Assembly (NCBI GenBank): GCA_000442125.1
Contig: KE546968.1
Location: 523,932 to 587,931, forward strand
Source of the DNA: Opeltia flavorubescens
Taxonomy: Eukaryota; Ascomycota; Lecanoromycetes; Teloschistales; Teloschistaceae
Direction: 5' to 3'
DNA length: 64,000 bases
This document shows positions 12,116 through 23,991 of the stretch, in pieces (position 1 is the stretch's first letter; every line of letters begins with the position of its first letter). A program made the position numbers and the translations under genes. The notes below the pieces were generated by a model, which made no database searches, was not told where the DNA came from, and saw only the letters and a program-made list of their open reading frames with translations.

Positions 12116-15011
12116 TTAAACTAGTTTAAAAATATAAAAAGTTTATAAAAAACGGAGAATTTTATTAAACGGATATTATATATCTATTAAATAAATAGTT
12201 TATTATTCTATTTAAAAATCCTAATACCCGTTAATTAAATAATAGAATATTTAATAAATAATTTTCTTTTATTAAAATTAAAAGTAAATATATAATTAGT
12301 TATTTTAAAGGCCGTTTCTAGTTATTAAAAAAACTTTATATTTTTATCTAATAGAAATCCGATATTATTTATACTATAATCTAAATAACCGCTTATATTA
12401 TTTAATACAATTTCTATAGAAATTATAAAAGCTATATCGATATTAATTAGATTTACTAGAATATTAAAAAGGAGCTGCTATTAAATAATAAAGAAAAAAT
12501 AAAAGAGATTAGATTATTAAAGAAAATATATATATAAAAAAATTTTAAATTTTAAATAAATTAAAATTATAAATAAAAGCTAAAGAAAAACCTATTAGAT
12601 TATTATTATAATATAATTTAATAAAAGTTTTAAATTATATAAATAAATCTTTTAGTTATTTATTATAAATATACTATATAGATAATATAGATAATTTGTA
12701 TTTAAATAATAAAAAAAAAATTTATATTAAAAAAAAATAAATTATATTTAAATTATTAATATTATAAAAATAATTTATTTATTAGTAGTATTTTTTTACT
12801 TTTATAATAAATTACGTTTTTTTAAATTAATACCTATATTATTATAGTAACCGGGGTTAAAAATTTTTAAATCTAATAAATCCTATTATATAAATTTCCT
12901 AGTTTATAAAAAAATAGAGTATTAAAAAATACTAAATCTATCGAGCGTAATATAAAGTTTTTTAAAATTTATATAGTAGATTTAAAAACAATTCGATTTT
13001 TTTAATTTATAATTTATTTAAATACGTTTTAAAAGCTTTATAATTTACTACTACTTTTTTTATACTATTAATCGCTTTTTATTACTTATTAAAAATCTAG
13101 AAAATTTATAGTTTTTTAATTTTAAAATTTAATAGCTGCTTCTATATTAAACGTTTTAGCTTTTAGATAAAAACTTTAAAATTTTTAAAATCTATATAGT
13201 ATATATATACTAGTATTCCAGTTTATATATTTATTAAAACCTATTCAGTTTAAAAAGCTATATAAATATTATTTAATTATATAAAAATTAATAAAATCGA
13301 ATCGCTTTTAGATTTTTATTAGTAATTATAAAAAACTAGTATATTATATTTAAAAGTTTAGTACTAAAAAACAATTTTTAATTAAATTTATATTTTTAAT
13401 TTTTTATAAGTTTAATCTATTTATATTATATAATAATAATATTATTTATTTAAAAATCGCTTATATTAACTTTTAGAAATATTACTTTATATTTTAGTAA
13501 AAAAATTTTCTAAAAATATAATTTATAAATCGATTTAAAGGATTTAAATTAATATTTTTAAACTTTTAATTAATTAAAAAATATTTATATTATTTATATT
13601 ATTTTCGTTTATATTATTATAATAGCTAGTAATATTATTATTATAAAAGTAAAAGTTTTTAATATACCTATTAATATTAAACTCTAATTTTCTAAATTTT
13701 AATTAATACTAGCGATTTTTTATAGTTTTAATAGTTTAAAATTCTAATTTTATTTTCTTTTATACTAATTAGAAATTATTATTAAGTTTTTTTTTTTTTT
13801 ATACTTTTTTTACTTTAATCGCTTTATTTATTTTATTAAAAAAATTAAAACTTTTCCGTTTAAATAATTTAGTACCTATAGATTAAAGATTTTTTTTTTT
13901 AATTCGAGGAATAGATTTTTTTCTAATAACCTTTTACAAAATCTCGCTAGAATAAAAAAGCCGTTAAATATTTTTATTTATATTATTATTATTATATACT
14001 ATATTATTTATATTAATAATTCTAATAGCTAATTTTTTGATTAAATTAATTATATTTTTTATAAATAATTACTCTATATCTTTTTTATTAGCGATAATAA
14101 ACTTTAATTCTATTTTATAGCGCTTTTTTATAATAAATTTATCGTATATTATACTATTAATAATACTAATATTAAAAAGTTTAATATTATTAAAAATTAT
14201 ATATTTAAAAATATTTATTTATTCGTCTAATAAATTTTATAAATATATATATTCCGGGTACTTTTTTTTCGCTATTCCTTATATATCCTTATAAAAATCG
14301 CTTACTATTATTTTATTTTTAATATAAAAATTACCGTTAGTAACATCTAGAATATTTATTATATTAGAATAGATATTCTTTAAAATATTAAAATAATAGT
14401 CGATATATATATTTAAAAATTTTTCGTTATAAAGTTTATTTTTTTTAATAAATATACTTTATAGCGGTATATTTTTAAATAGTTTTCTTATAATTTAGCG
14501 CTAGATTACTCTTTTATTATTATCGATATTATTATTACTAGGCCGTTTTTATATTCTATAATAAAAATAATTATCTTTTTTAAATATTTTAATAAGCAGG
14601 CCTATAAAAGCGTAATTATTCTATATTTATTTAATTAAAAGGGGTTTAGAATTTATAAAAGACTTTTTAAGCTTTAATCCGCGAGATCGTTTTTTAATAG
14701 CTTTAAATTACGGTTTTACTTTTATAATAATAGAAAGTATAATAAAAAATAGGTAGTAAAACGATATAAGAAACGATATAGAATTAATAACTAATTTAAT
14801 AGGTAGAATAAAAATTTCTCTAGCGAAGAATTCGTATACGGGTAGGAAGCCTTTTTAAAATACTATAGCGCCAGCGAGCTTACTAACTACTAACAGCTAG
14901 AATAGAACGAATACACTTCATCTAAATAAGGTAAATAAATACGCATAAAAAGCGCATTCAGAATCAGCTTCATTTAACTAGGCTAATTTTACCTCAGGCA
15001 AATGAAAAAAA
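12116..15011. other. AT-rich right flank, old coding trace of unknown family
   Basis: RIP-mutated sequence between the right LTR and the right border repeat. On the minus strand, about 14,880 down to 13,900, one frame has protein-like texture with relatively few interruptions and several charged clusters. It starts close to the right inverted repeat. It is decayed and was not recognised. It could be a transposase of the outer element or a captured gene. No other feature is visible. Confidence 0.35.
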
Positions 15012-15030
15012 CGGTCTTTGAAACCCCCTA
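15012..15030 (-). repeat. Right arm of the 19-bp perfect inverted repeat
   Basis: Exact reverse complement of 1762-1780, located where base composition returns to normal. ATTGGC at 15037-15042 mirrors GCCAAT at 1750-1755, so the repeat probably exceeds 30 bp with mismatches. Confidence 0.7.
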
Positions 15031-15370
15031 ATCATGATTGGCGTCTAGAATAAATATTTGCGCCAAGACTCACATTAGCCTAGCTAGGCGAGCTAGGTAC
15101 GGAGTAATTCCGTCGTAAAGAAACCGACTGAAATTGCGTCATCTATAGTCATGGAACAAAACTTTAGGTCAAAGAACTGATGAAGTTGTAGTATCGACAT
15201 TGTTATTGTAGATCGTTAATGATTCATAGTCTCAATGAAATTGGAGCATGAAGACCTTGGGCCTCTATCACTAAGGGAATGCAAGCGTTGTCCGACAGTC
15301 GCCCAACCTACATCTGACCTATCATTCAAACGATTGAGACCTCAAATAATTCATTTGCGACCAAGAAAAA
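15031..15370. other. Upstream region of TAP42
   Basis: A 340-bp stretch of normal composition between the island border and the TAP42 start codon, presumably its promoter. A short GCCTAGCTAGGC palindrome lies near 15078-15089. No gene is visible. Confidence 0.4.
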
Positions 15371-16512
15371 ATGGAATCCTCATCAACTGAGCAGAACACT
15401 AGTCTACGGTCACTTTTCACAAGTGCTAACAGTCAGCGACATAAGCTTGAATTAATCCCCGATTCAGGTTCAACCATTTATCAGGATAAATTACGCTCGG
15501 CCATTTCATCCTTCCAGCAATGTCGACAGCTCGCCGAAAAACTTGCCATATTCAGCCATAATGAGACCGAGGACGACATAACTACCGGCGACCTTCAGTA
15601 CGCTTTCGGAAGTCGACGTTGAAGCTGTCCGCTCACTGACCGCCAGCTAGATTCCTGTTGATAGATCATTTCCTGGGAGAGCTGATCAAGTCAGACTCAA
15701 TCACTACTCGAAAAACTGTTTTACAGCAAGCACAAGCAGCCTATGAGCGCTACCTGAAACAACTGGACAGGTATGACATGCTTGCGAAAGCCGACAGTAA
15801 TCTGTATCAGCGCTACCTCACCGAACGCGAAGACTTCTCACTTCTGTCAAATTCTGACCCCACGGCCCGGAGGAATACCAAGATAACTCGATATAAGCAA
15901 GAGCAGGAACTTAAGTTGAAGCTAGAATACCTTGCACGTGTTCCTTTAGCTTTGCAGAATGACGATGCTACAAGCCGTGAGATCTATCTCGCAGAGATAC
16001 AGCTATGCACACACAATACCTTTCACGCACTCGACATGATCAACCAAGAACTCAAGATCATCTCGCTCATGCCCCTAACCTCACCAGTACGAGAGGCGGA
16101 AGAACAGGCCGAGGATTATCGCCGACGAAATGGCGTTGCCAAAGACGATTATTCTGATCGCTTGGACCCTCCAATATCCCAACTTTTAAGCAATGGCAAA
16201 GCGGGACCTATCCTGAGTAAGGAAGGGAAGCCACTGCAGCCATTCACCCTACTTGATAGCCGGCAGAGGCTCCAAAACGGAGTTTTCAAGCCAGACCATG
16301 CGCTACCAACAATGACTATCGACGAGTATTTGGAAGAGGAAAAGAAGAGAGGAGGGATTGTCGATGGTGGAGGTACATCTGGAAGCGGAGCTCAACAGGC
16401 AGATGAGGATGACGTGGAGAAAGCAGATTTGGAGACAATGAAGGCCAGGGAATGGGATGAATATGTGGAAGCGAATCCTAAAGGAAGTGGTAATACGTTA
16501 AACAGAGGCTAG
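15371..16512 (+). CDS. TAP42: TAP42/alpha4-like PP2A regulatory protein
   Basis: TAP42/alpha4 proteins bind catalytic subunits of PP2A-type phosphatases and link them to TOR signalling in the cytosol. Exon 1 is 15371-15597 and exon 2 is 15651-16512, with a 53-nt intron that restores the family signature DDITTGDLQ joined to FLLIDHFLGEL. The product is 362 residues, normal for the family. The N-terminal two thirds is predicted helical, rich in K/E/Q and repeat-like. The C-terminal part has the conserved PFTLLDSRQRLQNGVFKPDH and MTIDEYLEEE stretches before a Gly/Asp-rich tail. The upstream ATG at 15371 opens the frame; no earlier in-frame ATG was seen. It lies 215 bp ahead of FAD1 on the same strand. 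Assignment is by motif memory, not a search. Confidence 0.88.
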
Positions 16513-16727
16513 TCTTATGATATCTTTGATGATACTCTGTACTGCCCGAACTTCATGCGGGGCATGCCCACGTGCTTATCGATAAAGGTGTCGAATATCC
16601 CCTCTCTCAGTGGCTTGTAACTAGCAGGGGTACGAACTGTCAACGGTTCCGCTTGTGCTGACAACCGCAATTCCAGCCCATTTCTTCCCTGTCCCATTGT
16701 AGCTCAGATGGACCTGCAATCTCAGCA

Positions 16728-17763
16728 ATGACCGAGAGCGTTCCCACTGATCCTCTCTCCACGGCCGTCAATCAGCTTCCCAACGGTCAACCCCCCCAGA
16801 ATGGCGACTCCGCCTCCCTCCGCTCCCTCTGCGAAGCTCTCCATGTCCAAGTCACCGCGTTCTTACAGGAAGACGTCCCGACGGAAAGGCTGAAAGCAGT
16901 CCAAGCTCAGACCAGAAAGTCCTTATCCATCATCCATGAAGCTCTAGATCGATATGAGTGAGCATCCCCTGATCCCATCCTCCCCCAATTCAAATCACCA
17001 TCCAGTTTCAGCGGAACTCACTAACCAATCCCCATGGAAACACAGTCTCCCCTCCCTCTCCCTCTCCTACAACGGTGGAAAAGACTGCCTAGTCCTCCTA
17101 ATACTCTACCTCTCCCTCCTCTCCACCCACCCCCGCCTCCCCACCGCCCTCCCCGCAATCTACATCCCGCCTTCCCATCCCTTCTCCACAGTCACAAAGT
17201 TCACCCTCGATTCCGCAAAACACTACCACCTAAACCTTGACATCCATTCCGCGGATGAAAGCTCAAAGGGGAGCATGAAAGAAGCGTTCAGTCAATACCT
17301 AGCGCAGAGACCGGATGTGAAGGCCATATTCGTCGGGACGAGGAGGACGGATCCGCATGGAGGGAAATTGAGTAGCGAGGGGTTCGATATGACGGACAGG
17401 GGGTGGCCGGTTTTCATGAGGGTGCATCCGGTGATTGATTGGCATTATGCTGAGGTGTGGGCTGTACGTTTGACCATGTTCTCCAAATCCAAAAATTCCA
17501 TACCCGGTGTTGTGAAAGGGTTCTCTTTGGCTGTGAAATCGGAATGTTGCTGACCGAAGCTTTTGGGTATGGCACAGTTCCTGAGACATCTGAAGATCCC
17601 GTATTGCGAGCTTTATGATCAGGGGTATACGAGCTTGGGAGGAACTAACGATACTCATCCAAATCCCACGTTGAGGCTCGAGGAATCGAATGGAGGGGTG
17701 AGTTATAGGCCCGCGTATGAGCTTGAGGAGGATAGGGAGGAGAGATTAGGGAGGGATTGGTAA
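16728..17763 (+). CDS. FAD1: FAD synthase (FMN adenylyltransferase), PAPS-reductase-like
   Basis: FAD1 transfers AMP from ATP to FMN to make FAD in the cytosol. Three exons, 16728-16957, 17046-17463 and 17578-17763, give 277 residues. The introns are 88 nt, with a CACTAACC branch point, and 114 nt. Family marks are LSLSYNGGKDCLVLL (the nucleotide-binding SYNGGKD loop, about residues 82-88), GTRRTDPHG, a DWHYAEVWAFLRHLKIPYC segment formed exactly across intron 2, and LYDQGYTSLGGTNDTHPNP near the C-terminus. The length is typical of the yeast and fungal enzyme. The gene is convergent with DBP4, with 138 bp between the two stops, so the 3' ends may overlap. No defect was seen. Confidence 0.92.
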
Positions 17764-17901
17764 GGAGGAGAGCGACTGCCAGCCAGTAAATTCGGTGCCG
17801 TTCATGTCGAAAGGGATGTTAAAGTTACTAAAGATCACGATATCACGAGGTTCATGAATCTCGTATGGGCAATTATATTTGAGCTACATAAAATGGTCTT
17901 T

Positions 17902-20313
17902 TCAACCAAGCAGACCAGAAGCAATAGCTTCCAGGTCCTCCAATTTCCGCTCGTCTGTTTTCAACTTCCCCCTTTTACTTCTACCATCGTTCCTATCAAG
18001 ATCCTCCACGGAGTCTCTGTCAAATCCCTCATCTTCACCACCCGAAAACCCCTCACTTCCATCATCTTCGCCCTCAAAAGGCACCAGCTCCACCCCTCCA
18101 CCCATCTCCCTCTCCTCCCTCTCCCTCCTCTTCCTCTTCTCCTTCCTAACCCTCTTCTTCTCCCTCTCCAGCTCCTTGTCCTCCCCCTCCCTCTCCTTCA
18201 ACCTCCCCACCTCCTTATCCAAAAACTCATCCCGCTGCCTCTCCACCGGTCCCTTCGCCTTAAACTTCTCCTCGTCCTCGAACTCGTACACCTCGTGAGG
18301 GTTACCCTCGTCATCGAAAACAAGTTTGTGGGATCGGGGCCTGTATTTGAGGAGTTTCTTTTTCGAAGCGAGGAGGCGGCGTTTGCGGTTGGAATCGATG
18401 GTCAGGGGGGTTGGGCCAAGGTGGTTGATGACTTTGTTGGTAGTTGTAGTGGGGTCGTTGGGGTGGGCGGTATTCCCAGTGCTGAGTTCTTCGTTGTTCT
18501 CTTCATCCGATGATGATGAAGGGGATGGAGAAGGAGAGGCTCTAATGCGGCGTTTGACGCTCAAGAAATCTTGATCTTCGTCTGCTACATTATTGCTGTT
18601 TTGGGTGGGTGTTTCTCCGGTGTCGTTTGTGTCGGCAACGTCGATGAGCTTTGTGTAACGATCAGTAAGGATATTTTGATTTTTGCGCTCGAACATGCGG
18701 TCATATCTCGTCTTTACTGGGGCGGTTTTCTTGTCTAGATGTTTTGGATCGTCGCTGACTTCATCGTCTTCATCGGATAATGGCACCTTCAGTGAAATCG
18801 AAGCGTTCTTTGGCGCTTTCGAATTATCACCTTTCATGAATTTGATCCTCGGTGCACCCGGCAAACCCATACTCACAGACAATTCTTCAAGCGGTAATTC
18901 ATTAAGCTTGAATATTTCTTTGTCCTTTTGCAAGTAAATCGACTTGACATATGATATGAACGCCTTCTGACCAAGATACTTCAGCTCGGGGTCTTTGAAG
19001 CACATATTTTGTAATTGATGTTTGATACTTTGTTGTTTCTTTTGCCGCACATTGATCTTCTCGACGATGACCTTTTTGTGCTCCAGTCGTTTTAACATTC
19101 CCTCTTCTTCTGTAGGTGCGAGGAAAATGACTGCACGGCCATTACGCTCGTACCTCGCAGTCCTTCCAACACGGTGGATATAGGTATCAGCGTCCTCTGG
19201 ACAATCCAATTGAATTACCCAATCAACTGCTGGAAAGTCCAATCCCCTTGCCACAACGTCTGTTGCAAAGAGGCAAGAATTCTTGGTTGCTGAGAATTTA
19301 CTCGTGATTTCCAGTCTAGATGCTTGCTTCTGTCTCCCAAGGAGATGAAGCAGGGGTATACCGGGCTGCATATGGCGGAAACTCTCATACACGAATCTGA
19401 CCTGCTTACCTGATGAAAGGAAAACTAGAATCTTGCTTTTGAGGTTGGCTCGGATGAAACTCCATAGTGTATCTAACTTCTCCGGCAATGGCGTGACAAT
19501 GTAGTTCTGTTGTAAGGTGGAAGGGGTAGCGCTACTTGCCGCTTCATGGACAGACACATATTCGGGATCTCTCAGACTCAATCTCGCCAAATCAGAAACT
19601 TTCTTCGTCTGTGTCGCGCTGAACAGCAATGTCTGTCTTTGTTTTGGCAGATGTTCTATGATTGCATCAACTGTACTCTGGAACCCCAAGTCCAAGATCC
19701 TATCTGCTTCATCCAAAACCAGCATTTGCAGATTGTCGATCTCGAAGAGCGCGGTTTGATCCATATGCTGCAGCATGCGTCCGGGCGTGCAGACTAGGAT
19801 ATTCATCCTCCCCAACCTCTCCCGTTCTTCTTGTAGGCTCTTTCCCCCAATTATCAAGCCCGCGGAAAAGGTATGATAGCGTCCAATCTTTCTGAGGACT
19901 TCGAAGATCTGGATCGCCAGCTCTCGCGTCGGAGAAAGAATGAGCGCACCTAGACCATCGAGTTCCGTCCATCTTTTCCGGTAAAGATTCTCTAAGACGG
20001 GAACAAGAAAGGCCAGCGTCTTCCCACTGCCCGTTTTTGCCGCGCCAAGAATGTCTGATCCTTTCAATGCTAATGGAATACCCTTCTGCTGTATATCAGT
20101 GAGGGTCTTGAAATGAGATGCTTTGAGACCGGTAGCCGTAGGGCGGGATAACGGGAGATCATCGAAAGCTTTGATGTCGTTCTCTTTGGGATCAATGTCT
20201 TGGACTCGCTGATTGAGTGCATCGATATCCTCATCGTCTTTTTTCCTCTTTACAATTCTCTGTTGAGGCCTTGCTGGGGGTGGCCTTTTGCGCTTCCCAG
20301 ATATTGGGGCCAT
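17902..20313 (-). CDS. DBP4: DEAD-box RNA helicase DBP4 (HCA4 type)
   Basis: DBP4 is a nucleolar ATP-dependent RNA helicase needed for 18S rRNA processing and release of U14 snoRNA from pre-ribosomes. The single exon encodes 803 residues. In order: a basic N-terminus; Q motif near residue 75; Walker [10 protein letters not shown] at 91-99; PTRELA at 128-133; TPGR at about 176-179; DEAD at 201-204; SAT at 232-234; ARGLD at about 355-359; HRVGRTAR at 380-387. A DBP4-type extension follows, with [18 protein letters not shown] and [11 protein letters not shown]. The C-terminal 300 residues are acidic then Lys/Arg/Glu-rich and probably coiled or disordered. All catalytic motifs are intact. It diverges from the J-protein gene with 192 bp between starts. 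Confidence 0.95.
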   Translation of the reverse strand: MAPISGKRKRPPPARPQQRIVKRKKDDEDIDALNQRVQDIDPKENDIKAFDDLPLSRPTATGLKASHFKTLTDIQQKGIPLALKGSDILGAAKTGSGKTLAFLVPVLENLYRKRWTELDGLGALILSPTRELAIQIFEVLRKIGRYHTFSAGLIIGGKSLQEERERLGRMNILVCTPGRMLQHMDQTALFEIDNLQMLVLDEADRILDLGFQSTVDAIIEHLPKQRQTLLFSATQTKKVSDLARLSLRDPEYVSVHEAASSATPSTLQQNYIVTPLPEKLDTLWSFIRANLKSKILVFLSSGKQVRFVYESFRHMQPGIPLLHLLGRQKQASRLEITSKFSATKNSCLFATDVVARGLDFPAVDWVIQLDCPEDADTYIHRVGRTARYERNGRAVIFLAPTEEEGMLKRLEHKKVIVEKINVRQKKQQSIKHQLQNMCFKDPELKYLGQKAFISYVKSIYLQKDKEIFKLNELPLEELSVSMGLPGAPRIKFMKGDNSKAPKNASISLKVPLSDEDDEVSDDPKHLDKKTAPVKTRYDRMFERKNQNILTDRYTKLIDVADTNDTGETPTQNSNNVADEDQDFLSVKRRIRASPSPSPSSSSDEENNEELSTGNTAHPNDPTTTTNKVINHLGPTPLTIDSNRKRRLLASKKKLLKYRPRSHKLVFDDEGNPHEVYEFEDEEKFKAKGPVERQRDEFLDKEVGRLKEREGEDKELEREKKRVRKEKRKRREREEREMGGGVELVPFEGEDDGSEGFSGGEDEGFDRDSVEDLDRNDGRSKRGKLKTDERKLEDLEAIASGLLG

Positions 20314-20505
20314 TGCTCGTTAGACCTTGAAGACCATGAACGGAAAGGAAATTTGATATTCGGCGGGACTTTAGCGGAAGCAGTTCCGCAGGTGGGTCCT
20401 TAGATTTCAACCAAGACCTCCCCCTGCCGAAGTGCATTGAATCCATAGATCTTCAGAAGTGCACTTTCCTCATCGTCCTACACTGATCTCTGTCCGATTG
20501 CCAGT

Positions 20506-21340
20506 ATGACAGCTTCAGAGCAACCCTCGAAGGAGGAAAAGGATGAGCTCGAAGCACTCGACGCTCTCGAAAAGGAAGCTTCTGAATTTAACAAAGTATG
20601 CCCCTCCCAATCCACACCTCATGCAAAGTCTAATCTCCATCCCAGGACGCCGAAATTGACCGTATCCTCAAAGCCTTCAAACTCGATGCGTATGTCAACT
20701 CCAATCTTCCTTCTTCGCTGTTCCTCCCCAGCTCTTGTCTCAGAGAAATCAAAAATCCCTACTGACTCTCCCATCTAGCTACGCAGTCCTCAACCTCCAA
20801 CCNGGAATCCCAGACACACAAATAAAGATCCAATACCGAAAGCTCTCCCTCCTAATCCATCCCGACAAAACCTCCAACCCCTCCGCCCCGGATGCCTTCG
20901 ACCGGTTAAAAAAGGCGCAAACGGAGCTCATGGACCCCAAACACCGCACCCACCTCGACGAATGCATTTCCGACGCCCGTATGCTGCTGATGCGGGAACG
21001 GAAACTAAATGTCGATTCCCCGGAGGTGAAGGAACCTGATTTGGAGTTTCTCAGCGCGTGGAGAAAGAAGACGGTGGAGGTGTTGGTGGATGCGGAAGCG
21101 AGGCGGAGGAAACAGATGAAAGCGCAGCTACAGGAGGAAGGTAGGGAGCAGAGGAAGATGGATGAGGAGGTGGAGCAGAGGAAGAGGAGGAGGGAGCATG
21201 AGGTTGCGTGGGAGGATAGTAGGGAGGGGAGGATCGGCAGTTGGAGAGATTTTAAGAAGGGGAAGGGAGGTGCGGAAGGAGGGAAGGATGGTGCTGGAGA
21301 GGGGAAACAGAAGAAGAAGAAAATGAAGGTGCTTGGGTGA
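20506..21340 (+). CDS. J-domain protein, DNAJC8/Spf31-like
   Basis: Exons 20506-20595, 20646-20689 and 20779-21340 give 231 residues. The 50-nt first intron and 89-nt second intron flank a tiny 44-nt exon (DAEIDRILKAFKLDA). The J domain reads AYAVLNLQPGIPDTQIKIQYRKLSLLIHPDKTSNP, with the invariant HPD tripeptide. It is followed by DAFDRLKKAQTELMD. After that comes a long Lys/Arg/Glu helical region with a REGRIGSWRDFKKGK segment, like human DNAJC8 and S. pombe Spf31, which associate with spliceosomes. That role is inferred from family likeness; the J domain itself is clear. The J domain would stimulate an Hsp70. One N at 20803 falls in a CCN codon and does not change the residue (Pro). The C-terminus is a poly-Lys tail. 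Confidence 0.85.
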
Positions 21341-22137
21341 AACAATGGGTATTTATGGTGATGATTCGGGATATGGCGTCTTCGTAGGCAGGACATTATT
21401 GTAGCAAGGCGCTGAGGTAATGAGACATACAATTCCGACTTGAGGAAAAGCCAGATGTATGTATTGCCCTTGGACCAAATGACTGATTCAGCCTAATACC
21501 CACGATAGATAAATGCAAATCAAATGTCCAAACTTCTCAATTTCGCATTGGTGTTCCCTTTGTACCGAGATTATTACTCTAGGCTTACGTCTTTCGAAGC
21601 TCAACTAATGTACGGATCAAGGGTCAGGGATATACGGAAATAATAGTAAATATTCGATGTTTTTCGTTCCTGATGACTGCTGACATGAGTGTACGTAGCA
21701 ACTTGTTGTTCTATTCGTGGCGCGCCATAGAGTACAAAGTATAGAACCGAAGATCAAAGGATCTGATCTGACCGAAGGGAGAACGATATTTTTCACTCAA
21801 ACACCGAATAAATCAAAACGAGTTGAAGACTACGCAATAACTTGAAAGAAGCCCTCAAAAACTTCCAATAATGCATTATCTGCCTAGGCAAAAACGCTAT
21901 GAGCGAATCCACTACAGATCTATATACGTCGTTTACCATAGACAACATTCACACCCTCAAATATCCCATAAAAACAAACGCCTCTAATCCGACTCCTCAA
22001 AAAATGCTTCATGGTGCCTGGCAGTTTTTCCCTGCCGTACGCGGCGTCTATAGTCATCACGTATCATTTTCTCTAGTAAGGAATGCATTGGGGTATCGTA
22101 TGCGGAGAGAGAGAATAAATAAAACATCAAGGAAAGT
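21341..22137. other. Intergenic region between convergent genes, no gene seen
   Basis: About 800 bp between the J-protein stop and the stop of the Zn2Cys6 gene. It holds the two 3' regions. AT-rich patches are present, but there is no RNA gene or repeat. An 80-codon plus-strand frame at 21899-22141 has no recognisable features. Confidence 0.5.
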
Positions 22138-23991
22138 CTAATGCACCATATCACCAATCTCCACCCTTCTTCTCTTCTTCTTCCTACCGCTCTGGGGGCT
22201 TCCTCGCACGGGTGTCCCCTTACCGGAGGTGGATCCCCTGCGCGGCTCGGAAGATCTTGCGGGTTGGATATCAGATCCGGAAGTACGGATGGGTGGCAGC
22301 TGCAGGTGACGAAGATTATCTCTTGGATTATCTGGATACGAGGCCGGAGAGCTCCTGGGGATCTCTGAGCCGGAGTTGGTTCTCGAATGGACGTATGGAA
22401 GGACTGTACTCGCTTGCGGAGGAGAGGTCTGTCGATACTGTGCTAATCCGTGGCTATGGGACAAGAGTGTCCGATCTGCAGATGCCTTGGAAACCGTGAC
22501 GGGAAGCTGCGTGGTGTAATGCCTGGATGTGCCGTTTACGTGGTGTCCATGCATTGGATATTGATCCAGCGTGGGCGATTGGACTCCATGAGATGAAGTT
22601 GGCGATGATACGTGTGAGCTACCATGCGGGGAGGGCATAGGATTGGAGGAGGCAAGACCATGTACAAGCGTCAAGATAACAAAATGACCTGGACCTCTAG
22701 CTAAAGAAATAGAAATAGGAAATCCTCTTGAACGATCTCCAGGAAGACGGAAGCTCCAGTACTCCGATCTTGTGTGAAAGCCAGCAGTGGCCTGCGCAAT
22801 GTTGAGCTCCTCAATGTAGGGCATCGAGGTGACCGGGTCGAAGCGACCATGGATGGGAGGCAGATGAGCCGAGTCCAGCATTTCAGCCCGTAACGCACTT
22901 TGCAGTCGGTGGATTTTCTCCCTATCCGATGGAACTACTAAATCGAGTAGCGCGAAACCTTTCAGTGAGTTTTGGACTGCTAGAGCATCTGCAAAAGCGT
23001 AATTGTGCTGCGCTACTCTGAAGTCTGGCGTAAGAAGCACAGTTGGGATGCGGTCGGTCACGTAAGAAGAGATAGGTGAAATTGGCATTCTACTTCCATG
23101 GGAGTACTGACTTCCGTACCCGGCGTCGGAGGTCCTTGGGCGCTGACCGTTGTAGTAATGGTCAGGTTGAGAGCGCAGCTCCCGGTAGGATTTCGATCGA
23201 GGCCGTCCATGTTCAGTTAGTGGTATCATGCCAGTTTGGCTGGCATAGGCTTCTGCGTGCGCATCGATCCCGAAAGCTACTTCGCGAAGAGTTTCCTCTT
23301 CCCGCAGTCTGGGTCGCCCGCGTTTCTTATGCTGGACATCAACGCAGGTTGCCTTGTTTTTGGTCAGCCAATCAACATTGTTCGCTACTGAAAGCGCGCT
23401 TACCTCTTTTCCAGTTGACAAACACCTGTTGCACGGCCTCTTGGTCTCGCACGCCAGATGTTTCCGCTTGCAATTGACACAAGCAGACGGTACATGGGCT
23501 TTCGCTCTACGTGCAACTCCTGGAACGCCTGCTGCAAGCTGGTGCGCTTCAGGAGAATCTTGAGGAGGGGATGAAGAATCGATCGATTCCTCTCGCACGA
23601 GTTGAGTGTCGCTCGCGAATTGCAAAGAGGTTCTCGCAGTGTCGATGCCCGCGCTGCTCGAGGCTGTACTATGGTCACCTTTCGAGCTTGAAGGTCTGGA
23701 TTTGAGGCTCTTGGTGAGGATGGGGCTTTGTTTGCCGGAAGTCGATTGGGAAGTTGGCGACGGGGTGTATTGGTGCTTGTATGAATGATGATAGTGGGAG
23801 GAGTCGACGAATTTGGAATGCTTCGGGGAAGCTGACATAGGCGGGGACGAGTAGACGTTCTTTGTCGCGGGGTTCTGTCGTTCCCCAAGGGGTGGCAGAT
23901 GAATGGACAGGGATCGACAATTCCAGATTCCCTTCGGGGAAGACACTAGCATTGGGTGTCCTCGGTACCTTGAGTCGTGGATAGATTGCAT
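22138..23991 (-). CDS. Zn2Cys6 transcription factor with PAS-like domain
   Basis: A probable nuclear DNA-binding regulator of 600 residues. Exons on the minus strand are 23991-23404 and 23352-22138. Splicing a 51-nt intron forms the zinc cluster C171-x2-C174-x6-C181-x5-C187-x2-C190-x8-C199. A basic HKKRGRPRLREEE segment with an AT-hook-like GRPR core follows. A PAS-like region (about residues 315-440) includes PTVLLTPDFRVAQHNYAFADAL and the FVILTLVHGL strand. The rest is Ser/Pro/His-rich and low complexity, ending in a basic GRKKKRRRVEIGD stretch that looks like a nuclear signal. The cluster plus PAS layout recalls the ERT1/RDS2/AcuK group of carbon-source regulators, but I cannot assign a member. 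The start could instead be an internal ATG near residue 14 or 52. The intron is a multiple of three without an in-frame stop. Confidence 0.85.
   Translation of the reverse strand: MQSIHDSRYRGHPMLVSSPKGIWNCRSLSIHLPPLGERQNPATKNVYSSPPMSASPKHSKFVDSSHYHHSYKHQYTPSPTSQSTSGKQSPILTKSLKSRPSSSKGDHSTASSSAGIDTARTSLQFASDTQLVREESIDSSSPPQDSPEAHQLAAGVPGVARRAKAHVPSACVNCKRKHLACETKRPCNRCLSTGKEVSALSVANNVDWLTKNKATCVDVQHKKRGRPRLREEETLREVAFGIDAHAEAYASQTGMIPLTEHGRPRSKSYRELRSQPDHYYNGQRPRTSDAGYGSQYSHGSRMPISPISSYVTDRIPTVLLTPDFRVAQHNYAFADALAVQNSLKGFALLDLVVPSDREKIHRLQSALRAEMLDSAHLPPIHGRFDPVTSMPYIEELNIAQATAGFHTRSEYWSFRLPGDRSRGFPISISLARGPGHFVILTLVHGLASSNPMPSPHGSSHVSSPTSSHGVQSPTLDQYPMHGHHVNGTSRHYTTQLPVTVSKASADRTLLSHSHGLAQYRQTSPPQASTVLPYVHSRTNSGSEIPRSSPASYPDNPRDNLRHLQLPPIRTSGSDIQPARSSEPRRGSTSGKGTPVRGSPQSGRKKKRRRVEIGDMVH

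Larger units (their letters stand above)
1762..15030. other. AT-rich RIP-mutated island
   Basis: Base composition changes sharply near 1890 and returns to normal near 14,850. Inside, sequence is dominated by A and T, TpA is very frequent, CpA and TpG are scarce, and no long open frame survives in either strand. This is the pattern left by repeat-induced point mutation (C to T at CpA) acting on duplicated DNA in ascomycetes. The island contains an LTR element (2845-12115), older AT-rich sequence on each side, and several AT-rich tandem arrays. It separates dcl1 from TAP42 and is likely to be heterochromatic, which is inference from composition. Two isolated N bases lie at 2912 and 9724. Confidence 0.9.
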
